A stretch of DNA of 64,000 nt from Bacteroidales bacterium (lineage in GTDB: Bacteria > Bacteroidota > Bacteroidia > Bacteroidales > UBA932): contig JAFQAR010000002.1 in assembly GCA_017399905.1 (NCBI GenBank), positions 22,402-86,401 of the forward strand, read 5' to 3'. Shown here piece after piece: positions 18,973 through 25,297 of the stretch. Both the position numbers and the translations under genes were made by a program. Positions within the stretch are counted from its first letter, which is position 1. The number at the start of each line of letters is the position of its first letter. Under the pieces are notes generated by a model that saw only the letters and a list, made by a program, of their open reading frames with translations, was not told where the DNA came from and made no database searches.

Positions 18973-19791
18973 TTATTTCTTTATTATGGTCACGTCAAGA
19001 GCTGATTCGATGAGGGAGATGATCAGGTCGAGATCGTCATTGTAGAATTCTCCGCTGAGACGCTTGTCGAGGTCTGTGGCTGCGAAAGATACTTTGTAAT
19101 ACTCTGACAGACAGTCGAGTACTTCCTTCAGAGGCGTGTCGTCGAAGATGAAGGATCCGCGATTCCATGCAATCGAGTTGATGTCCTGGCCTGCATCTGC
19201 CACCGGCATGTCTCCGCCTTTTTCAAGGCATGCTCCCATGTCTTTGGTGAGCACGATTCCTTCTGATCTTCCGTTCTTTGCGAAAAGGACCTTTCCGTCC
19301 GAAACGTAGACTCTTACCGTTTCCGTTCCGTCCTGCGAACCGTCATTTACCTGGAATTCAGTTCCGAGCACCCTGACGAAGGCCCCGTCTGTCCTGACTT
19401 CGAAAGGTCTGGTCTCATCACGTGCTACATCGAAGAATACCTTGCCGCTCATTTTCACCATACGTTTCCCGTCTTCCCTGTATCTGAGGGTCGAGTTAGG
19501 TGAAAGGGCTACTTCAGATCCGTCCGGCAGGGTGAAGGATCCGGCATATGCAAGGGTTTCGTATTCCGTCCAGCGGCTGTCTTCGATGTTGCGGAAGATG
19601 AACACGCCCAACAGGACGGCCGCAGCCGCTGCCGCAGCGAATCCGCTCATCATGACAAGAACGTTCCGACGAGGCTTCGGCCTGATGCCGTGGGCTTCGT
19701 TGAAGCGGGATATCGCCTTCCTTGTGTCGAATTTCCCTTCCTGATAATGCTTCAGGACGAAATCCAGATGCTTGTCCTCGAACTGTGACAT
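18973..19791 (-). CDS. FecR-family anti-sigma factor
   Basis: A 272-residue inner-membrane regulator. Residues 1-42 are the cytoplasmic sigma-binding part (FDTRKAISRFNEAHGI), residues about 44-66 one transmembrane helix (VLVMMSGFAAAAAAAVLLGV), then a periplasmic FecR domain (FTLPDGSEVALSPNSTLRY, KVFFDVARDETRPFEVRT) and a C-terminal STN-like DUF4974 domain (FDDTPLKEVLDCLSEYYKVS). It should hold the ECF sigma factor inactive until the STN domain of the receptor signals. It lies 21 bases before the receptor start and 77 bases after the sigma gene. Confidence 0.93.
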   Translation of the reverse strand: MSQFEDKHLDFVLKHYQEGKFDTRKAISRFNEAHGIRPKPRRNVLVMMSGFAAAAAAAVLLGVFIFRNIEDSRWTEYETLAYAGSFTLPDGSEVALSPNSTLRYREDGKRMVKMSGKVFFDVARDETRPFEVRTDGAFVRVLGTEFQVNDGSQDGTETVRVYVSDGKVLFAKNGRSEGIVLTKDMGACLEKGGDMPVADAGQDINSIAWNRGSFIFDDTPLKEVLDCLSEYYKVSFAATDLDKRLSGEFYNDDLDLIISLIESALDVTIIKK

Positions 19792-19868
19792 AATAAAGGT
19801 TATAGATTCAGGTTATTCCGCTACTATGACGTCAAACCTTCAAGAAAATACTATATCTTCTGTAATTT

Positions 19869-20363
19869 TTATCCGAAAAAGAACATGTAGATCTTGACGG
19901 CCCCGTCCTTAAGGAGCTTCAGGGCCTTGCTTATCTGGTTGCGGACAGTGTTTTCGGATATGCCCATCTCCCTGGCCACCTCCTCGTATTTCAGCCCGTC
20001 CCTCTTGTTCAGCAGGAATGCTTCCCTGCATTTGGGCGGCAGGCTGTCGATGGCGGTCCATAGCCTCGCCTCGGTCTGTGACCTTTCCTCGGCGTCATCG
20101 TCGTCGATGATTCCGTATGTGTCATACGGCTTCAGCGACTCCGTGGCGATGCCTTTCCGGCGCAGCCTGTCCAGGCATCGGTTCCTGACGGTCATGTACA
20201 GATACGCTCTCCTGTTCGCTATCTCGGTACCCTCCTGCAGCTTCTCCCAGAGCGTGGTGAAGCACTCCTGCACGAGGTCCTCCGCCACATCGGCATCCTG
20301 GACATAGTGCAGGGCATATAGGCACAGAGGCCTGAAATTGTATCTGAACAGATCTTCAAACAT
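19869..20363 (-). CDS. ECF-type RNA polymerase sigma factor
   Basis: A 164-residue sigma factor with region 2 (FEDLFRYNFRPLCLYALHYV, AEDLVQECFTTLWEKL) and region 4 with its helix-turn-helix (EEVAREMGISENTVRNQISK). The start at 20363 is preferred because the stop of the preceding small gene overlaps this junction (TAGGATG), which suggests coupled translation; an in-frame ATG at 20390 would add nine residues lying inside the upstream gene. It is expected to direct RNA polymerase to the receptor operon when released by the FecR protein encoded next. Confidence 0.92.
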   Translation of the reverse strand: MFEDLFRYNFRPLCLYALHYVQDADVAEDLVQECFTTLWEKLQEGTEIANRRAYLYMTVRNRCLDRLRRKGIATESLKPYDTYGIIDDDDAEERSQTEARLWTAIDSLPPKCREAFLLNKRDGLKYEEVAREMGISENTVRNQISKALKLLKDGAVKIYMFFFG

Positions 20364-20364
20364 C

Positions 20365-20565
20365 CTACTTGCCGAAGACGTCTTTTCCAAGAGAGTAGGT
20401 CCTTATGCCTGCCCAAATGGCCAGCAGCACATAGAGGGCCGCATAGACCTTGGACATCTGGGTCTCAAGTCCCGCCTTGACATGCAGGACCATGAATACG
20501 ACGATGGCAACAAGAGCAAGGGCCATCACGGCAAAATGGAATATCTTCACGAAACGGTTTCCCAT
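20365..20565 (-). CDS. small two-helix membrane protein
   Basis: A 66-residue protein with two hydrophobic segments (FHFAVMALALVAIVVFMVLH and VYAALYVLLAIWAGIRTY) separated by a short polar loop. Its stop codon is one base before the sigma-factor ATG, so it heads the sigma/anti-sigma/receptor operon. Small proteins of this shape are common in Bacteroidota without a known function. A -7-like box (TATCTTTA on the minus strand, 20591-20598) lies 26 bases upstream. It could be a membrane-bound modulator of the sigma factor, but this is only inferred from position. Confidence 0.7.
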   Translation of the reverse strand: MGNRFVKIFHFAVMALALVAIVVFMVLHVKAGLETQMSKVYAALYVLLAIWAGIRTYSLGKDVFGK

Positions 20566-20647
20566 AATCCTTTCCTTTAGATTCAGCGGGTAAAGATAGT
20601 AAATTATCGGCTATCTTATGCAAGGACTCCTAAAAAGCCCTGTGCAC

Positions 20648-20678
20648 AAAAAAAAGAGGACGGCCTCTTCAGCCGTCC
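20648..20678 (-). terminator. terminator of the TPR lipoprotein gene
   Basis: On the minus strand GGACGGC and GCCGTCC form a perfect 7-bp stem with a 7-base loop, followed by CTC and a run of eight T. It lies 25 bases after the stop codon at 20703. Confidence 0.9.
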
Positions 20679-20702
20679 CCTGATGTATCCTTGTGTCAGG
20701 AA

Positions 20703-22337
20703 TTATCTGTACTGAGCGAACTCTACGTCCTTGGCTGCTCTTTCAGCGAGCTTCTCGCACTTCGATGCAGCCTCGAGGTTAGACTTCACGGCAGCGGCGT
20801 TACCCTGGCGTGCAGCAGCTACTGCGCGGAGGTAAGCTGCGTTAGGGCACTCGCACTCGAGAGCAGCTGCAGGAGCGTTGTTTCCGTTGAGGAGAGCAAC
20901 GAGGGCAGCGTTGTAACCCTTCTTGCCTGCGAGCTTCTGAGCGGCAGCCTTGTATTCGCCGTCGAGTACGTCGATAACTGCAGCGTTCTCGACTGAAGTC
21001 TCGTTGTTTGCATAAGCGAAGTACTCTGCAGCAGCGTTGTAGTCGCCCTCACGCATTGCGATAACGCCGAGTGCGTTGTAAACGTCAGCGTCAGCCTGAG
21101 CCTTCTCGATAGCTCTCTTAGCCTTTCCGAGCTCATCCATGTGGATGTATGTAACGCCGAGGTTGTACTGTGCTGTGTTGCTGTCATACTTCTCGATAGC
21201 CTTCTTGTAGATAGCCACCTTGTCATCGTTCTCCTTCACGAGAGTAGCTGCGCGGAGAAGAGCGGTCTCGTCAAGAACGTCGATGTTCTCCTCGATAAGC
21301 TGGAGGAGCTCCTCGTTGGTGTAGTTCTTGAACTCTACGTTAGCGATGAATCTTGCGCGGCGGAGTTCAGGAAGAACCTCCTTTGCAAGTGATGAGTATA
21401 CGGCAGACATGTTCTTGATCTCCTTCTCACGTACTGCAGGATCGCTGTACATTGAAAGAACGCGGATGATGAGGTCCTTGTCCTCGAGATCTGAAGCTGC
21501 TACGAGCTCCTGGAAGCCTTCCCAGTCCTCGGCGATGCTTGTAACGTTCACGTCACCGGTCATCTCCTTGCCCTTCACAACCTTTCCGTAAGCCTTCTCG
21601 GCAGTCTTTGAACGGTTGTCAGAAAGCTTTGCGTTCTGGTCTTCCTTTCCGTCAGGTGAAGCGTAAGCTACGACGTCAGTGCTTACGAGAGTCTTGCGCT
21701 CGTTGGCGAGGATCTCGTCGAGAGCAGCCTGGAAATCCTTCACTGACTGGCCCTTGAGCTCGCTGTTCCTTACGTTTGAGCTGTTGATCTGATAAAGGAT
21801 CTGACCCTCTGCAGTCTGCTTGATGACCTCCTGATAGCCGTCAGCCTTGTAGTCAACCTTGCCCTTCTGGCATACGAGCATGTAAGTTGTGTTTGCTCCG
21901 TCTGCAACCTTCTTTGAAGGGAGGTCTGCTGACTTTGCCTTGTACTTCACTGTACCGCGAAGCTCAAGATAGCACTTCTCCATGCCTGGAACATATTCGA
22001 AGCTTACAGGCTTTGTAACGGTAGCGCCCTCTGAAGGAACCACCTGATAGTTGTCCTGAACCTTCTCTCCCTGGAATACGTAAGGCTCCATCTTTGCCTC
22101 ACCACCCTCGTAAACGATTACAGGAGTAACCTCGAGGATAGCCTTAGGGTGGAAGTAGTCTGCAGGATAAGTTACGGTAACGTCTGCGTTGATCTTGCCG
22201 CCTACGACCTCAAGAACTGCAGGATTGCATTTTACTGTCACGTTCTCTGCCATTTCGGCCATCTTCTCAGGTGAGCTGCAGGCAGCAGCTGCGATAGCGA
22301 TGGCAACAGCAGAAATGAATTTGATTGCTTTCTTCAT
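20703..22337 (-). CDS. large TPR-containing lipoprotein, probably abundant
   Basis: A 544-residue envelope protein with lipobox AAAAC (Cys20, followed by SSPEKMAEMAENV). Residues about 30-180 are beta-rich strands of unassigned type. Residues 225-260 (VAYASPDGKEDQNAKLSDNR) resemble the OmpA-like peptidoglycan-binding motif. The second half is tetratricopeptide helices (YNLGVTYIHMDELGKAKRAI, YNALGVIAMREGDYNAAAEY). Codon choice is narrow compared with neighbouring genes (repeated GAG, AAG, CTC, ACG), and it has its own promoter and strong terminator, both signs of high expression. Similar proteins are conserved in Bacteroidales but I know no proven function; an envelope scaffold is plausible. 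Confidence 0.8.
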   Translation of the reverse strand: MKKAIKFISAVAIAIAAAACSSPEKMAEMAENVTVKCNPAVLEVVGGKINADVTVTYPADYFHPKAILEVTPVIVYEGGEAKMEPYVFQGEKVQDNYQVVPSEGATVTKPVSFEYVPGMEKCYLELRGTVKYKAKSADLPSKKVADGANTTYMLVCQKGKVDYKADGYQEVIKQTAEGQILYQINSSNVRNSELKGQSVKDFQAALDEILANERKTLVSTDVVAYASPDGKEDQNAKLSDNRSKTAEKAYGKVVKGKEMTGDVNVTSIAEDWEGFQELVAASDLEDKDLIIRVLSMYSDPAVREKEIKNMSAVYSSLAKEVLPELRRARFIANVEFKNYTNEELLQLIEENIDVLDETALLRAATLVKENDDKVAIYKKAIEKYDSNTAQYNLGVTYIHMDELGKAKRAIEKAQADADVYNALGVIAMREGDYNAAAEYFAYANNETSVENAAVIDVLDGEYKAAAQKLAGKKGYNAALVALLNGNNAPAAALECECPNAAYLRAVAAARQGNAAAVKSNLEAASKCEKLAERAAKDVEFAQYR

Positions 22338-22368
22338 ATCAGTAGTTTGGTTTTATAGTAAATATCCG

Positions 22369-22376
22369 CAAATATA
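22369..22376 (-). promoter_or_regulatory. -7 box for the TPR lipoprotein gene
   Basis: Minus-strand TATATTTG followed by C, a perfect -7 element 31 bases before the start codon at 22337. Confidence 0.65.
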
Positions 22377-22416
22377 ATCATATTTTTATTTTAGACGATA
22401 TGTTGGAGATTATTCT

Positions 22417-22424
22417 TAACTTTG
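22417..22424 (+). promoter_or_regulatory. -7 box for the RpoN-activator operon
   Basis: TAACTTTG followed by C, 7 bases before the ATG at 22432, so the transcript would have almost no leader. No clear -33 box at the usual spacing. Confidence 0.5.
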
Positions 22425-22431
22425 CATCATT

Positions 22432-23682
22432 ATGACGAATCAGGATTTACAGGCTTTAAAGAACAAGTTCGATATAATCGGCAACGATCCGGCGCTCAAC
22501 AGGGCGCTGGAGATAGCCGTTGCCGTGGCTCCTACCGACATTACGGTCCTCATCACGGGTGAAAGCGGAGTCGGCAAGGAGAACATACCGAGGATAGTGC
22601 ATCAGAACAGCCGCAGGAAGAACGGCAAATATTTTGCGATCAACTGCGGAGCCATACCGGAAGGAACCATAGATTCGGAACTTTTCGGACACGAGAAAGG
22701 TTCTTTTACCGGGGCCAACGAAATGAGGAGGGGCTATTTCGAGGAGGCCGACGGAGGCACGCTCTTCCTTGACGAGATAGGTGAGCTGCCGCTTGCGTCG
22801 CAGGCCAAGCTGCTCAGGGTGCTGCAGTCGGGCGAATTCATCAGGGTCGGATCTTCGAAGGTTCTGAAGACCGACGTGAGGGTCATCGCCGCGACCAACA
22901 TCAACCTTTTCCATGCCGTTTCAAAGGGAAAGTTCCGCGAGGACCTTTACTATAGGCTCAATGCCGTTTCGATAACGATGCCGGCCCTGCGCGAACGTCC
23001 GGGCGACATCAACCTGCTTTTCCGTAAGTTCGCATCGGATTTTTCCGCAAAATACGGAGTGTGCAAGGTTACCCTTACGGAAGATGCTTCCATCATGCTG
23101 CGCAAGTACAGATGGCCCGGCAATATCCGCCAGCTCAAGAATATGGCCGAGACTGTTTCGGCCTTGGAATCTGCGAGACTTTCGGGCTATTCCGACAAGT
23201 GCGTGATAGATGCGGATGTCCTTTCGAGATACATACCTAAGGAGGAACCGAACCTTCTTCCTGCCAAGTCCGCCGCATATCAGGATTCTCCGGAAAGTGC
23301 CGGAGAGCGTGAGGCCATCATCAGGATGCTGTTCCAGCTGAAGCAGGATGTGGACTATCTGAAGGACGTCGTGGCGAAGGCGGGGCTCGGCAGGCCGGGC
23401 GCTCCGGCTCTGGCCGCTCCGGAGGAGACAGGCCATGAGTGGACGCCGCCGGTGCCGGAGCCGTATATGCCGGTACAGGAAATGCTGGCTCCGGAGGAGG
23501 ATCCGGAGGAGCAGGACCTGCAGGAACGCGAGCCTGAAGACCTTTCGATAAGGACGGCGAGCCTTGACCTTATCGAGAAAGTGCTCAGGAAGCATGACGG
23601 CAACCGCAAGGCAGCCGCCGCGGAGCTCGGAATATCGGAAAGGACACTTTACCGCAAGATAAAGCAGATGACTGAAAAATAA
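22432..23682 (+). CDS. sigma-54-dependent transcriptional activator without receiver domain
   Basis: A 416-residue regulator. The AAA+ domain starts almost at once: Walker A GESGVGKE (43-50, usual form GESGTGKE), the RpoN-contact loop GSFTGA (90-95, usual form GAFTGA), Walker B FLDEIGE (112-118) and the arginine-finger region LYYRLNAVSITMPALRER. A variable acidic/Pro-rich linker follows, then a Fis-type helix-turn-helix at the C-terminus (AAAAELGISERTLYRKIKQM). With no response-receiver domain it is not a classical two-component regulator; activity may be set by level or by a partner. Its last base overlaps the start of lptE (TAATG), and the order activator-lptE-TPR-secG is one I recall as common in Bacteroidales. 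Confidence 0.93.
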   Translation: MTNQDLQALKNKFDIIGNDPALNRALEIAVAVAPTDITVLITGESGVGKENIPRIVHQNSRRKNGKYFAINCGAIPEGTIDSELFGHEKGSFTGANEMRRGYFEEADGGTLFLDEIGELPLASQAKLLRVLQSGEFIRVGSSKVLKTDVRVIAATNINLFHAVSKGKFREDLYYRLNAVSITMPALRERPGDINLLFRKFASDFSAKYGVCKVTLTEDASIMLRKYRWPGNIRQLKNMAETVSALESARLSGYSDKCVIDADVLSRYIPKEEPNLLPAKSAAYQDSPESAGEREAIIRMLFQLKQDVDYLKDVVAKAGLGRPGAPALAAPEETGHEWTPPVPEPYMPVQEMLAPEEDPEEQDLQEREPEDLSIRTASLDLIEKVLRKHDGNRKAAAAELGISERTLYRKIKQMTEK

Positions 23683-24209
23683 TGGAAAAAAGAAGAATAA
23701 TACAGACCCTCGGAGTCGTTTCGGCTCTTTTGGTGACGATGTTCATCGTTCACTCATGCGGCATATACTCATTTACTGGAACCTCCATCCAGCCGGATGT
23801 AAAGACGGTGACTGTCAATTACTTCGAGTATAAGGCCCTTAAGGTGAACCCTTCCTTGAGCAACGACATCACCACGGCTCTCCAGGACAAGTTCCTCAAG
23901 CTGACAAGGCTCGAGCAGGTGGATATGGACGGAGACCTTGAGATCACAGGAACCGTGACAGGCTATGATGTGAAGGCTACGGCCATCACCGCCAACGAGC
24001 AGGCCGCTCAGAACAGGCTTACCGTCACCGTGAAGGTCAGCTTCGTCAACAGGAAGTATCCTGAGGACGATTTCGATGACAAGTCCTTCTCGGCCTATGC
24101 CGACTTCGACGCAATGACATCGCTTGATGCCGTCGAGTCCACTCTCTGTGAGGATATCATAGAGCAGCTCTGCGAGGATATATTCAATTCCACCGTTGCT
24201 AACTGGTAG
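23682..24209 (+). CDS. lptE: LPS-assembly lipoprotein LptE
   Basis: A 175-residue outer-membrane lipoprotein (lipobox IVHSC, Cys26, then GIYSFTGTSI) that would plug and stabilise the LptD channel for lipopolysaccharide export. Family features are the N-terminal strand TVTVNYFEYKAL, the segment SNDITTALQDKFLKLTRLEQ, and the strand GDLEITGTVTGYDVKA. Its start codon shares a base with the stop codon of the upstream activator gene. LptD is not encoded in this window. Confidence 0.88.
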   Translation: MEKRRIIQTLGVVSALLVTMFIVHSCGIYSFTGTSIQPDVKTVTVNYFEYKALKVNPSLSNDITTALQDKFLKLTRLEQVDMDGDLEITGTVTGYDVKATAITANEQAAQNRLTVTVKVSFVNRKYPEDDFDDKSFSAYADFDAMTSLDAVESTLCEDIIEQLCEDIFNSTVANW

Positions 24210-24213
24210 TGCT

Positions 24214-24804
24214 ATGGGATACATTGACCTGAAGAAACTTAATCTTGATGAACTTGTAGGAGTCGTCAACCTTTATCCTTGGTTCGGAGGTGCGAGGAAG
24301 GAGCTGTGCGAACGTATGCTCAAGGTCGGCGGAGACGGCTGGGGTGAAGCCCAGTATGCCGATGCAGCCATGTACATAGCCTCCCGCGGCAAGATTTCCG
24401 ACATGCTCCGCTCATCGCGCAGCTGCAACTGGACGGATGATGAAGTCGAGAACCTCATCAAATCCTACATTGCTGAAGATGATGCGGCAAAAGAGACGCC
24501 TTCAGGTCAGAGAAGGGTGCATGTGGTGGGAGGAGACTATTTCTCACAGGCCGAATACGACCAGGTCCGCCGCTCCGACGACAATGTATTCTCAAGATAT
24601 GCGGCCAAGGCAAAGCAGGAGAAGCCGTATGAGGTGCAGGAAGACTCTGAATTTGACCTTTATACGGAGACTTTGGCCCAGATTTATCTTGAACAGGGCT
24701 ATCCGGAGCAGGCCAGAAGCATTTATTCTAAACTTCTTTTGGCTAATCCAGAAAAAAATGCTTACTTTGCAGCCCTTATTCAAAAAATTGACGAATTAAA
24801 TTAA
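24214..24804 (+). CDS. TPR-like protein of the lptE-secG operon
   Basis: A 196-residue protein, probably cytoplasmic since no signal peptide is seen. The start at 24214 (MGYIDLKKLNLDELVGVVNL) is 4 bases after the lptE stop; an earlier in-frame ATG at 24196 lies inside lptE. The N-terminal half carries a helical domain with LYPWFGGARKELCERML; the C-terminus holds one TPR-like hairpin (LAQIYLEQGYPEQARSIYSK). The product has no known function that I can name. Its position between lptE and secG suggests a link to envelope biogenesis. Confidence 0.75.
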   Translation: MGYIDLKKLNLDELVGVVNLYPWFGGARKELCERMLKVGGDGWGEAQYADAAMYIASRGKISDMLRSSRSCNWTDDEVENLIKSYIAEDDAAKETPSGQRRVHVVGGDYFSQAEYDQVRRSDDNVFSRYAAKAKQEKPYEVQEDSEFDLYTETLAQIYLEQGYPEQARSIYSKLLLANPEKNAYFAALIQKIDELN

Positions 24805-24809
24805 TTAAT

Positions 24810-25163
24810 ATGAACGCATTGTTTACTGTACTTACAGTTCTTGTGCTGATTGCCAGCATCCTCATCACTCTTATCGTGCTTCTTCAGAACGGCAAGGGCG
24901 GTGGACTTGCAAGCAACTTCGTTGCAGGAAACCAGACTTTCGGCGTACGTCAGACAACTGACATCCTCGAGAAGATCACATGGGGTCTTGTTGCCTTCAT
25001 CTTCGTATTCTCGATTGTGTCTACCTTCACACTCAACAACGGTGGAAAGGGTGTTGACTACACAGAGAAGATCGAAATGGCAGCTCCTGCTCCTGAGTTC
25101 CCGTCAGAGCTTCCTTCAGCTGAGGCTCCTGCTGAGGCACCGGCAGAGACTCCTGCAGAGTAA
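24810..25163 (+). CDS. secG: preprotein translocase subunit SecG
   Basis: A 117-residue inner-membrane protein with two transmembrane helices (LFTVLTVLVLIASILITLIV and the helix around ITWGLVAFIFVFSIVST) and the signature loop QNGKGGGLASNF between them. It assists SecYE-mediated export. The C-terminus is extended by a low-complexity tail of Ala, Pro and Glu (APAEAPAETPAE), as in many Bacteroidota SecG proteins. It is 5 bases after the TPR gene and closes the operon. Confidence 0.95.
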   Translation: MNALFTVLTVLVLIASILITLIVLLQNGKGGGLASNFVAGNQTFGVRQTTDILEKITWGLVAFIFVFSIVSTFTLNNGGKGVDYTEKIEMAAPAPEFPSELPSAEAPAEAPAETPAE

Positions 25164-25179
25164 TCGGATTTTCCGCCTG

Positions 25180-25194
25180 CTGACAAATTGTCAG
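25180..25194. promoter_or_regulatory. 15-bp palindrome upstream of clpB, candidate stress operator
   Basis: CTGACAA-A-TTGTCAG is a perfect inverted repeat with 7-base arms. It lies 104 bases before the clpB start codon and 12 bases upstream of TTGGAATATATTTTGA, in which GG and GA are 10 bases apart, somewhat like a -24/-12 sigma-54 promoter (usual GG-N10-GC). A role in heat-shock control is inferred from the gene downstream. Confidence 0.5.
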
Positions 25195-25223
25195 TAAAAG
25201 GCATTTGGAATATATTTTGACTT

Positions 25224-25255
25224 ATAGCCGTCTGTTCGAAAGAGCGGACGGCTAT
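25224..25255 (+). other. 14-bp hairpin with GAAA tetraloop in the clpB leader
   Basis: ATAGCCGTCTGTTC pairs with GAGCGGACGGCTAT (two G-U pairs) across a GAAA loop. No T-run follows, so it is a weak terminator for secG at best; it could be a structured 5-prime leader of clpB mRNA. Confidence 0.6.
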
Positions 25256-25297
25256 TACTGCATTGTGTAAATTGTACAACATATAAAACGAAACATC

